Source of the DNA: Candidatus Dadabacteria bacterium UBA1144
GTDB taxonomy: Bacteria > Desulfobacterota_D > UBA1144
DNA length: 15,775 nt
Direction: 5' to 3'
Assembly: GCA_905181755.1 (NCBI GenBank)
Contig: CAJIYY010000054.1
Coordinates: forward strand, 1 to 15,775
Part shown: piece by piece, positions 6,803-14,356 of the stretch
How positions within the stretch are numbered: the first letter of the stretch is position 1
Layout of the letters: every line of letters starts with the position of its first letter
Made by a program: the position numbers and the translations under genes
The notes under the pieces: generated by a model
Told to the model about the DNA's origin: nothing
Databases searched by the model: none
The model's input: the letters and a program-made list of their open reading frames with translations, nothing else

Positions 6803-7636
6803 ATGTCTCAGGAAATAAAAAAAATACTTCATACCCTCGGAACAAGTCCACAAAAGAACCTTGGGCAAAACTTCCTAATTAATAAAGACAAGATTCATAA
6901 AATAGTAGCTGAAATCGAAAGAAAGAGCTATGACACTATTATAGAAGTTGGCCCCGGTCTAGGCTCAATAACAAAAGAGATACTTAAAATCCAGACTGAA
7001 ACGATTTGCATTGAAAAAGATACTATATTGTATGACTACCTTAAAGAAGAATATAAGTCTTATGAGAACTTTAAAATCTTTAACAAAGATATACTTCGGT
7101 GCGAATTAAAGAATATCGGTCAAGGAAAAAGGCTATTCTTTGGCAACCTCCCTTACAATATAGGCACGAAAATATTAGATAATTTTGTGGACACTTTTTG
7201 TTATGAAGACAACTCCACAGGAATATTTATGTTCCAAAAAGAAGTTGCTGAGAAAATACTTTCAAAAAAAGGATCAAAATCATATAATGGTTTCGTAGTT
7301 AAAGTTAACAGCTTCTTTAATATCACGAACTTGGTAGACCTAACGGAGTCTGACTTCTGGCCCCAGCCAAAAGTTAAGTCTGTTTTAATAAAACTTGAGA
7401 ATAGGAATAAAAAATTTGGCAAAATCTACCAGTATGAAGAATTTTCTGAATTTCTATTCTATTGTTTTTCAGAGAGAAGAAAGAAGCTAATCAACAACTT
7501 GCAACGACACTACTCTAAAGAATTGGTTATCTCTGCCTTAAAGAATCTAGAATTGGACGTCAACATTAGAGCTCAAGATATTGATGTTGATATTTTTTCA
7601 GAATTTTTTAAGATACTTAAAAATAATAGATCTTAG
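6803..7636 (+). CDS. rsmA: 16S rRNA (adenine(1518)-N6/adenine(1519)-N6)-dimethyltransferase
   Basis: RsmA (KsgA) dimethylates two adjacent adenines in helix 45 of 16S rRNA, a late check on small-subunit assembly. The 277-residue protein opens with QKNLGQNFLIN, the usual family start, then has the SAM-binding motif EVGPGLGS (E48-S55), the acidic IEKD segment, the catalytic FGNLPYNI (N115-Y118) and WPQPKVKSVLI in the C-terminal part. The ATG is 2 bases after the ftsB stop and has no Shine-Dalgarno, so coupling is likely. The usual gammaproteobacterial neighbours (surA, pdxA, apaG, apaH) are absent. Its last 20 bases overlap the 3' end of dacB on the opposite strand. Confidence 0.96.
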   Translation: MSQEIKKILHTLGTSPQKNLGQNFLINKDKIHKIVAEIERKSYDTIIEVGPGLGSITKEILKIQTETICIEKDTILYDYLKEEYKSYENFKIFNKDILRCELKNIGQGKRLFFGNLPYNIGTKILDNFVDTFCYEDNSTGIFMFQKEVAEKILSKKGSKSYNGFVVKVNSFFNITNLVDLTESDFWPQPKVKSVLIKLENRNKKFGKIYQYEEFSEFLFYCFSERRKKLINNLQRHYSKELVISALKNLELDVNIRAQDIDVDIFSEFFKILKNNRS

Positions 7637-8882
7637 TTAATAATTTCTCAATAAAAGGTCTGACTGAATAGTTGTAGTTGTTAACTATTATTGAAAAAGC
7701 GTAGAGATCGCCATTCCTTCCATTAAAGAAACCTGACAAAGAGCTCACCTTGTTTATATATCCTGTCTTTGCTTTCAAATTAGTATATAGCGGTTTTGAC
7801 TTAAATCTCTTACGTAAGGTTCCATCAATTCCAGCAACAGGCAATGAATTGTAGAATGTATTAAAATATTTTGCATTTGTTGCATACTCCAACAAGAGAA
7901 CCATAGATCTAGTGGTAATTTTATTCTTTCTTGATAGGCCTGAGCCATCACTAATAGAAAAACTCTTTGAGTCTATTCCCACCCTCCTGATAAGAAAATT
8001 ATTCATCAACTTTGATGACTCTTTCCATGATCCAGGTGTTCTATAAAAATTAGCTGAGAGCTTTTTAAATAGATGCTCCGCATATAAGTTGTTACTTCGC
8101 TTATTTATAACTCTAACGATCTTTCCAAGATTTCTAGATGAATGTTTGTATGTTAGTTTAGTAAAACTTAACTTCGAACGAATTGATATCTCTGACAAGA
8201 TAATTCTTCCTTTAAACTTAATATTCTGTTTTCTAAATTCACGTTTTAATTTAACACCTAAAAGATAAAGAGGATTGTCTGTCATAAGCAAATCTTTACT
8301 ACTTTTTGTCCTATAAAGATTCTCATCTATGGAAACTGAAGAAATATGAGGAGCCCAAGCAAGACCTCTCCATGAATTTTTCCAGTTCTTGTTAAAATAA
8401 GGTGGTTCATAATAAGTGTTATCTAATATTATGTCTCCTTCTATACTTCTTAGTCCTTCTTTTTTAAAAAACCGAACTACCTTTACAAGGTCCCTAGAAG
8501 TTAAACTTGGGTCACCTTTTGTATCAACATAAAAATTTTTTACAGATTGTGACGAGCTATTAAGAACGTCTGCTTCCGAGGGTTTTTTGGGAGAGCTATT
8601 TACAAAGAAGTATGAGTCAAATCTATAATTAGCACCCAAGTAATCTAAGAAACATAAAGTTGTAAGAATTTTTTGGTTAGATGCCGGAATCAACTTTTTG
8701 TCAGAGTTGTATCTTGAAACGACTTTACCAGTTGTAAGATTCTTAACATAAATCCCCAGATTAGGACTTAACTTTAACTGTTTATTTATAAGATCTGTAG
8801 TAGATTGACCAGACGAATTATTTATAACACCAAAAAAGAGGATAGAGAAAAAACTTATAAAAACTAATGAGAATCTGACCAT
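7617..8882 (-). CDS. dacB: D-alanyl-D-alanine carboxypeptidase/endopeptidase, PBP4 family (S13)
   Basis: PBP4-type enzymes trim the terminal D-Ala of peptidoglycan stem peptides and cut cross-links in the periplasm. The 421-residue protein starts with a signal peptide (hydrophobic about 4-20, ending near GVINNSSGQS). The three serine penicillin-binding motifs are present: SNQK with nucleophile S68 and K71, SNN at 263-265 and KTG at 372-374. The large gap between the first and second motifs is the extra domain of the S13 family. It is somewhat shorter than E. coli PBP4 (477). The ATG at 8882-8880 lies inside the polA 3' end (19-base overlap), and no later Met would keep the signal peptide. It ends the bolA-grxD-polA-dacB operon and converges on rsmA. 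Confidence 0.93.
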   Translation of the reverse strand: MVRFSLVFISFFSILFFGVINNSSGQSTTDLINKQLKLSPNLGIYVKNLTTGKVVSRYNSDKKLIPASNQKILTTLCFLDYLGANYRFDSYFFVNSSPKKPSEADVLNSSSQSVKNFYVDTKGDPSLTSRDLVKVVRFFKKEGLRSIEGDIILDNTYYEPPYFNKNWKNSWRGLAWAPHISSVSIDENLYRTKSSKDLLMTDNPLYLLGVKLKREFRKQNIKFKGRIILSEISIRSKLSFTKLTYKHSSRNLGKIVRVINKRSNNLYAEHLFKKLSANFYRTPGSWKESSKLMNNFLIRRVGIDSKSFSISDGSGLSRKNKITTRSMVLLLEYATNAKYFNTFYNSLPVAGIDGTLRKRFKSKPLYTNLKAKTGYINKVSSLSGFFNGRNGDLYAFSIIVNNYNYSVRPFIEKLLTKIYYF

Positions 8883-11527
8883 GTATTACCAAACCCTATG
8901 TCTACGACTAAAGGTACATTTAATGTTATACAATTAATCATATGATTTTTAATCTTTTTCGAAACCTCAGAGATTTTATTTTTTTCAACTTCAAATATTA
9001 ATTCATCATGAACTTGCATTATCATTGCACAGTTGCTGACTAATGACTGATCATTATTAATTAGAATCATGGCCATTTTAATAATATCGGCAGCAGAACC
9101 CTGTATTGGACTATTAATTGCAGCTCTTTCTCCCGCAGCTCGAAGCATGAAATTATTAGAGTTAATATCAGGCAAATATCTTCTTCTTCTCAAAATTGTT
9201 TCTGAATAACCTCTGTTTCTTGTTGTATCAATAGTTGTTTGAAAGTAGTCCTTAACTGCAGAATATTTCTCAAAGTACCTTTGAATGAAAGCTTTCGCAG
9301 TTTTGGTATCTTGATTAATTTGTTCAGATAATCGTTTTGACCCAATTCCGTATAGGATTCCAAAATTAATTGTTTTAGCCAACCTTCTTTGGTCTTCATT
9401 TACATCGTTCATATCAATATTAAAAATATCCCCTGCTGTAATTGAATGTATATCTAGATTTGATTTAAAACTATCTACCATAACTGGATCCATAGAAAAG
9501 TGAGCAAGAAGCCTTAGCTCTATTTGGGAGTAATCAGCAGACATAATTAACCTATTTTTATTAGCTGATGAGAAGGAGTCTCGAATTCTTTTACCCTCCT
9601 TGGTCTTAATAGGTATATTCTGCAAATTAGGACTTCTTGAAGATAGCCTCCCTGTAGAAGTACCTACTTGATTATAAGAAGTATGAATTTTTCTTGTTTC
9701 CTTATCTACTAACTCTGGCAATGCATCTATGTAAGTTGACTGTAATTTTGAATAAAATCTATAAGATAGAATCTCCTCGACAACTCCATGTTGGCTAACA
9801 ATACCTTGCAAAGTTTGTGAATTAGTTGAGAACTCACCTGTTTTAGTCTTCTTATTGGGCTTCAATCCTAGTTCATTAAATAGAACTTGTCTTAATTGTA
9901 GAGGTGAATTTAAGTTAATCTGTTTTCCAATGAACTTGTAAATCTTTCCTTCGATACTGTTAATAATTTTGTAAAATTCCTCAGATAATTTTGCTAGTCT
10001 TTTTGAATCAATATTTACTCCTTGATGCTCTATTTCTGCTAGGACTTTAATAAAAGGAATTTCATAGGCTAAGAAATTATCAAGTAAGTTATACTCTTCT
10101 AATCTTTCTAGCAAGAAACTATAGAGCCTAAATGTAAGATCAGCATCCTCACATGAATAAATTGAGGCTTTATCTATTGAGACATTAGCGAAAGGAATAG
10201 ATTTTTTATCGACCTTGGTAACCTCTTTGTACGAGATCATTTTATAGTCCAAAAATCTTCTTGTTAAATTGTCCAAGCTATAACTTTGCAAGGAACTATC
10301 AATTGAATGTGCGGCAATCATGGTATCAAAAAAAATACCTCCAAGATTAATTCCGTAATTCTTAAAAATTATGAACTCGTATTTTAAATTTTGTCCTATC
10401 TTTTTAATACTTTCATTTTCTAGAATTGGCTTCAAGCTTTTTAAAACAAACCCAATACTCAACTGGGAAGTGTCTTCAGAATGAGCTATAGGAATATAAT
10501 ATCCAGTACCTTCCTTAAAAGAAAAAGATATCCCCACAATTTTTGCACTAATTGGCGATATTGAAGTTGTCTCCAAATCTAATGATAGAAATTCCTGATT
10601 TTTTAATTCTGCCAATAAATCATTAAAATCTTCTTTCAGCAGTACTGTTTTATAATCAGAAGTATTATCAGAAACTTCACTCTCTTTTTGTTTTACAAAA
10701 GAATCAAATTCTAATTCTTTAAATAACTTATTTAATAAATCAATATTTGGACTACAAATCTTAAAATCCTCTATATCATCCTCTATAGATAAATCCTTCT
10801 TTATAGTTACTAAAATTTTGCTAACTTTTGCATCATCCTCATGCTCTATCAAAAGATTCCTTATTCTTTCTTTCTCTATATTCTCCAAATTCTTATACAA
10901 ATTCTCAATGGTCCCATATTCTTTTATAAGGGGAGCAGCTGTCTTTGGTCCAATGCCCTTAACACCAGGAATATTGTCTATTGAATCTCCGACCAAGGCA
11001 AAAAAATCGATCATTAATTCTGGCCCTAAACCGTACCTCTCTTCTACCTCTTTGATACTAGTGGTCCGCCCCTTCATTGTATCAATCATGTTGACATTTT
11101 TATCTATTAACTGAACAAAATCTTTATCACCAGAAATAATAGAAATTTTATTCTTGTCTTTAAACTTATCCGTAATTGAGCCGATCAAATCATCAGCCTC
11201 GTAGTTTTCTAATTTAATTGTCTTTATACCACTTGCCTCTAAGAATTCTATAATCTTGGGGAATTGGAGAGAGATATCCTCAGGTGCTTCTCCTCTATTT
11301 GCCTTATATTGTTGATAGATCTCGTTCCTGAATGATGTTCCACCTGAGTCAAAAACTGCAACCAAATACTCTGGCTTAAAGTCTTTGAGTAATTTGTTGA
11401 ACATATTTATAAAACCGTAGATTGCATTCGTTGGGAAGCTTTTTGAATTAGTCAAAAAAGAAACAGCGTGATATGCTCTGAAAACATAAGAGCTTGCATC
11501 TAATAAAAATATCTTCTTAGAGCTCAT
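8864..11527 (-). CDS. polA: DNA polymerase I
   Basis: Pol I removes RNA primers and fills gaps in Okazaki-fragment processing and repair. The 887-residue protein has three domains. The 5' nuclease (1-about 290) shows DASSYVFRAYHA, YEADDLIGS, GDKDFVQL and GDSIDNIPGVKGIGPKTAA. The 3'-5' exonuclease (about 300-490) has Exo I D317/E319 and Exo III Y457/D461, but the Exo II aspartate (E. coli D424) is Glu (E384). The polymerase domain has motif A DYSQIELR (D665-R672), motif B RRLAKTINFGILYG (R714, K718, F722) and motif C VHDE (839-842, with H840-E842). F722 matches E. coli F762, the ddNTP-discriminating type. The ATG shares one base with the grxD stop (TAATG), and the 3' end overlaps dacB by 19 bases. 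Confidence 0.97.
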   Translation of the reverse strand: MSSKKIFLLDASSYVFRAYHAVSFLTNSKSFPTNAIYGFINMFNKLLKDFKPEYLVAVFDSGGTSFRNEIYQQYKANRGEAPEDISLQFPKIIEFLEASGIKTIKLENYEADDLIGSITDKFKDKNKISIISGDKDFVQLIDKNVNMIDTMKGRTTSIKEVEERYGLGPELMIDFFALVGDSIDNIPGVKGIGPKTAAPLIKEYGTIENLYKNLENIEKERIRNLLIEHEDDAKVSKILVTIKKDLSIEDDIEDFKICSPNIDLLNKLFKELEFDSFVKQKESEVSDNTSDYKTVLLKEDFNDLLAELKNQEFLSLDLETTSISPISAKIVGISFSFKEGTGYYIPIAHSEDTSQLSIGFVLKSLKPILENESIKKIGQNLKYEFIIFKNYGINLGGIFFDTMIAAHSIDSSLQSYSLDNLTRRFLDYKMISYKEVTKVDKKSIPFANVSIDKASIYSCEDADLTFRLYSFLLERLEEYNLLDNFLAYEIPFIKVLAEIEHQGVNIDSKRLAKLSEEFYKIINSIEGKIYKFIGKQINLNSPLQLRQVLFNELGLKPNKKTKTGEFSTNSQTLQGIVSQHGVVEEILSYRFYSKLQSTYIDALPELVDKETRKIHTSYNQVGTSTGRLSSRSPNLQNIPIKTKEGKRIRDSFSSANKNRLIMSADYSQIELRLLAHFSMDPVMVDSFKSNLDIHSITAGDIFNIDMNDVNEDQRRLAKTINFGILYGIGSKRLSEQINQDTKTAKAFIQRYFEKYSAVKDYFQTTIDTTRNRGYSETILRRRRYLPDINSNNFMLRAAGERAAINSPIQGSAADIIKMAMILINNDQSLVSNCAMIMQVHDELIFEVEKNKISEVSKKIKNHMINCITLNVPLVVDIGFGNTWSDSH

Positions 11528-11838
11528 TAATCGTTAAGCTTCTTAGCCAATTCTCCATTCTCCGACATCTCTATACAGATGTCGCAACCACCAACAAATT
11601 CTTTATTTATATAGAGCTGTGGAATAGTAGGCCAACTAGAAAATTCTTTTACACCAGACCTTAAATCTTCGTCAGATAATATATCGTAAGTCTGATAAGG
11701 TACATTCAAACCATTAAGTATCTCTATAACTTTGGCCGAAAACCCGCATTGTGGAACATTTCTATCTCCTTTCATAAATAAGACAATTAAGTCTGAAGAA
11801 ATAGCTTTTTCTATAAAATCCTTAGTTTCTTCTTTCAT
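11527..11838 (-). CDS. grxD: Monothiol glutaredoxin, Grx4 type
   Basis: CGFS-type glutaredoxins carry a [2Fe-2S] cluster bridged between two subunits with glutathione, or shared with a BolA protein, and act in iron-sulfur delivery and iron sensing. The 103-residue protein has the active motif CGFS (C31-S34) in the expected context (LFMKGDRNVPQCGFSAK), the WPTIPQLYINKEFVGGCDI segment for glutathione binding, and a normal length. It lies 2 bases downstream of a BolA-family gene, its known partner class, and is preceded by AGGAG. Its stop codon overlaps the polA start. Confidence 0.95.
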   Translation of the reverse strand: MKEETKDFIEKAISSDLIVLFMKGDRNVPQCGFSAKVIEILNGLNVPYQTYDILSDEDLRSGVKEFSSWPTIPQLYINKEFVGGCDICIEMSENGELAKKLND

Positions 11839-11840
11839 TT

Positions 11841-12077
11841 TTAATCTCCTTTTTCCTGCTCTATAGGGGTAAAAGTCTTCATTGATAACGCATGAATTCT
11901 TTCTTTCATATCGTCACCTAAGGCAGAATAAACTACCTTGTGACGCTCAAGTGTGGACAACCCCTCAAAACTTATACTTACAATAACAGCCTCAAAGTGA
12001 ACCCCGTCCCCTGTAACTTCAACAGTTGTATTGGGTATAGAATTTTCGATTTTTTCTTTTATATAACTTTCTTTCAT
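11841..12077 (-). CDS. BolA-family protein, IbaG-like
   Basis: BolA proteins pair with monothiol glutaredoxins to hold and pass on a [2Fe-2S] cluster. The 78-residue product has the IbaG/YrbA-type GDGVHFEAVIVS loop (H27), the helix EGLSTLERHKVVYSALGD (R45, H46, Y50) and the conserved IHALSMKTFTP end with H62, the expected cluster-ligand His. The GDG-His loop favours the IbaG branch over BolA proper, so I leave the symbol blank. It is the first gene of the operon with grxD, polA and dacB. A TATAAT lies 8 bases before its ATG and there is no Shine-Dalgarno, suggesting a leaderless transcript. Confidence 0.93.
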   Translation of the reverse strand: MKESYIKEKIENSIPNTTVEVTGDGVHFEAVIVSISFEGLSTLERHKVVYSALGDDMKERIHALSMKTFTPIEQEKGD

Positions 12078-12085
12078 AAAGGGAT

Positions 12086-12116
12086 ATTATAACTTATCAG
12101 GGTGAAAGTTGGACAA
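12086..12116 (-). promoter_or_regulatory. Promoter of the bolA-grxD-polA-dacB operon
   Basis: On the - strand a perfect TATAAT (12091-12086) lies in the 40-base gap after the transporter gene. The best -35 match, TTGTCC (12116-12111), is 19 bases upstream, longer than ideal. The predicted start point falls about 1-3 bases before the ATG at 12077, so the mRNA would have almost no leader. Confidence 0.5.
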
Positions 12117-12117
12117 A

Positions 12118-13353
12118 CTAAAAAATTAATCCTAGCTTATTCAGGATAAACACAATACTGAAAGTCCCCAAAAAAAATAATCCCAATAGAGATAGGGCTT
12201 TAACTGCAAAGTGTGGGCGAGAACTTGCTGGAAAATCTGAGTTATATATAAGTTTGTAATTAAGATAAGCCAAAAAGGGAGAGGTCAGAAAAGAAAGTAT
12301 CGTGGCGAAATCAACCAAGAGACGCATCTCACCAGAAAAATAGAATATAACCATTAAAGTTCCTAAGACTACGATTAGAAGGAAGAGCTTTGTAGATTGT
12401 TTCTTAAGAAAAATCAATTCTGTACATTTACTCAACACCTTAGGAAATGCATCGAGACAAGTAATGGTAGTGCTAAACATGGCGGTAAAGGCACATAAAA
12501 GTATTAGGCCCCTAGCCCCTTTGCCTAAAGAGGAATATAGCTCAGCCAATTGGCTAACAAAATTAGATGCGCTAGATGCAAACTCTGTGCCAGAACCATA
12601 GAATACATTTGCGCCCAAAATAAGAAATACTACTGCTAGTACGGTTGTGGTTATATAGGAAAAATTAAAATCAAAGCTATTATCCTTTAAAGTAAAGTTA
12701 GAGTTTTCTTTTCTCTTCTCCATTATCCACACTGAAGTCCAAGCAGATAGATCAATTGGTGACGGCATCCATCCAACAAGTGCGATTAAAAAAGTTACTC
12801 CCGCATAAGATAAAATCTCTGGTCCTACAAACCCATCTGAAGGAGTTAGTGCAACATTTCTTGTCATAAAAACCGAAATTACCGTTGAGACAACAAGAAC
12901 CAGAATTAATGCCTTAATAATCTTAATGAAAGATTCTCCTTTAACCAGGAGAATAATGACTACACATGAGAACAATATAACAAAAGATGCAGCAAACAGA
13001 CCTATATTTAAGTCTAACCAATTTTGGAAAATAGCAGCCGTAACCAATGTTACTCCAGCTTGAATAGTGAACATAGTACTAATTGTTAGAGCAAGGTATA
13101 AATACAATGCCCACTTTCCTATTTTCCTGTAACCGTCGAGAACTGTTTCATTCTTAACAACTGTATATCGAGTGGCAAATTCAAAGAATGGGTACTTCAG
13201 AAGATTTGCAAGAATTACAACTAAAATTAAGGTGTATCCATAGGTTGCACCTGCCCTAGTCGATTGAACTATATGCGAGACACCTATTGCCGCTGATGCC
13301 CAAAGTAGGCTTGGGCCTAGTAAACCAACTTTATCTCTGATTTTTCTTAACAT
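12118..13353 (-). CDS. Nramp-superfamily transporter, atypical branch
   Basis: This 411-residue inner-membrane protein has about 11 hydrophobic spans and the Nramp-type first helix (LGPSLLWASAAIGVSH, then QSTRAGATYGY). Nramp proteins usually import Mn2+ or Fe2+ with protons, using Asp and Asn of a DPGN motif in helix 1 and a Met-Pro-His motif in helix 6. Here the aligned helix-1 residues are GVSH (24-27) and helix 6 reads GWMPSPID (M196, D201). The standard ligands are therefore missing except the Met, with new His and Asp residues nearby. The overall family is clear, but I would not assign a divalent-metal substrate. It is transcribed from its own promoter, divergent from the renalase-like gene, and ends 40 bases before bolA. 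Confidence 0.85.
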   Translation of the reverse strand: MLRKIRDKVGLLGPSLLWASAAIGVSHIVQSTRAGATYGYTLILVVILANLLKYPFFEFATRYTVVKNETVLDGYRKIGKWALYLYLALTISTMFTIQAGVTLVTAAIFQNWLDLNIGLFAASFVILFSCVVIILLVKGESFIKIIKALILVLVVSTVISVFMTRNVALTPSDGFVGPEILSYAGVTFLIALVGWMPSPIDLSAWTSVWIMEKRKENSNFTLKDNSFDFNFSYITTTVLAVVFLILGANVFYGSGTEFASSASNFVSQLAELYSSLGKGARGLILLCAFTAMFSTTITCLDAFPKVLSKCTELIFLKKQSTKLFLLIVVLGTLMVIFYFSGEMRLLVDFATILSFLTSPFLAYLNYKLIYNSDFPASSRPHFAVKALSLLGLFFLGTFSIVFILNKLGLIF

Positions 13354-13399
13354 TTAGTTATTATATATATAATTTTTATTAAGGTTAATATTTAAAAAT
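13354..13399. promoter_or_regulatory. Divergent promoter region between the transporter and the flavoprotein cassette
   Basis: This 46-base, almost purely A+T gap serves two genes. For the transporter (- strand), TATAAT at 13365-13360 is 17 bases from TTAACC at 13388-13383, a good spacing, and ends only 6 bases before the ATG, so the start point should fall on or beside the start codon. For the flavoprotein (+ strand), TATAAT at 13368-13373 pairs with TTAACA at 13347-13352 with a short 15-base spacer. A weaker TAATAT at 13386-13391 lies 8 bases before ATG 13400. The two -10 boxes are only 2 bases apart, so the promoters should compete for polymerase. Confidence 0.5.
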
Positions 13400-14356
13400 A
13401 TGGCTATGGTTAATTCAGTATCAATTATAGGTTGTGGCATAAGCGGAATCTTTGCCGCTTTAGAATTAAAAAAGCATGGTGTAAGAAATATCCAGCTGTT
13501 TGACAAGTCCCGCGGTGTAGGTGGTCGGCTAGCAACCAGAAGGTCGAATGAAGGGAAGTTTGATCACGGCATTCAATGCATAGAGCTAGATGGACTTTTA
13601 AACTTGCCAGAAATAAAAGACTTAATAAATAATAATATTCTTATAGAAACTCAAAAGACTGGTTTATTTGTAGGATATGAAGGTATGACTAGCGTAGCCA
13701 AGTTCCTTACAAAAGATTTAAATGTATCTAAAGAATTCAAGTTAACTAGTATTGATAATTCTGAAGGTTCTATGTTTCTGAATTTTGAGAATGGACAGAG
13801 AATAACTACTAACTCTGTAATACTATCCTCACCTATTAATCAATCTATAGAAATAATAACAAAGAGCAATGTAAATATTAACCCTGCTAAGTTTACTGAA
13901 ATTAAGAGACTTGAATACTTCCCTGCTATAATAATCATGGTTGAATCTGAAAATGCTATTAATTTGGATAATGAATTTATTCAAAACTCTTCAAGTGGGA
14001 CATTCACAACCATCACAGATAATTTTAAAAAAAGAATTTCAAAAAAGGAAAATTTCTATACTTTAATTTGCTCTGAGAACTTCAGTGCTAAGAACTTTGA
14101 AAAAGAATACCAGGATATCAACTCTTCATTAAAAAAGGAGCTGGATACAATTTTCGGTAATAAATACAAAATTCTTTCTAATCACAAATGGAGATACTCT
14201 ACACCTAAAAATTTCTATCCAAATGATGACTCTATCAATATAGGAGAAAATGTCTTCTTAGGCATGTGTGGAGATATATTTACCAATGGCAGATTTGATG
14301 GGGCAATCAAATCTGGCATATCTATTGCTTCAAAGTTTCTCGAAAATGAAATTTAA
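13400..14356 (+). CDS. Renalase-like FAD-dependent oxidoreductase
   Basis: This 318-residue protein has an N-terminal FAD-binding Rossmann motif (GCGISG, 11-16) with the acidic residue D35 at the end of strand 2, followed by DKSRGVGGRLATRR and FDHGIQ, a pattern characteristic of the renalase-like family. Near the C-terminus, WRYSTP and MCGDIFTNGRFDGAIKSG match the second FAD-contact region. Characterised bacterial renalases oxidise wrongly reduced dihydro-NAD(P) isomers, a metabolite-repair role; many relatives are untested, so function here is inferred. No signal peptide is seen; it is probably cytosolic. The start at 13400 has no Shine-Dalgarno, and Met3 (13406) is an alternative. It overlaps the following gene by 11 bases, so the three right-hand genes form one unit. 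Confidence 0.85.
   Translation: MAMVNSVSIIGCGISGIFAALELKKHGVRNIQLFDKSRGVGGRLATRRSNEGKFDHGIQCIELDGLLNLPEIKDLINNNILIETQKTGLFVGYEGMTSVAKFLTKDLNVSKEFKLTSIDNSEGSMFLNFENGQRITTNSVILSSPINQSIEIITKSNVNINPAKFTEIKRLEYFPAIIIMVESENAINLDNEFIQNSSSGTFTTITDNFKKRISKKENFYTLICSENFSAKNFEKEYQDINSSLKKELDTIFGNKYKILSNHKWRYSTPKNFYPNDDSINIGENVFLGMCGDIFTNGRFDGAIKSGISIASKFLENEI

Noticed and set aside
7667..7689. Inverted repeat AATAGTT / AACTATT downstream of rsmA as a terminator
   Set aside because: It is a weak AT-only stem inside the dacB coding region and has no T-run on either strand.
10818..11114. A 98-codon + strand open frame opposite polA
   Set aside because: It is antisense to the conserved 5'-nuclease helix-hairpin-helix region, and its sequence follows from that coding constraint.
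13360..13373. TA-dinucleotide run as a simple repeat or origin element
   Set aside because: It is only about 10 bases and is fully explained by two overlapping -10 boxes in an AT-rich gap.
14268..14345. Upstream in-frame start for the membrane protein
   Set aside because: It would place 26 extra residues within the conserved FAD-contact end of the renalase-like gene; ATG 14346 gives a normal short overlap.
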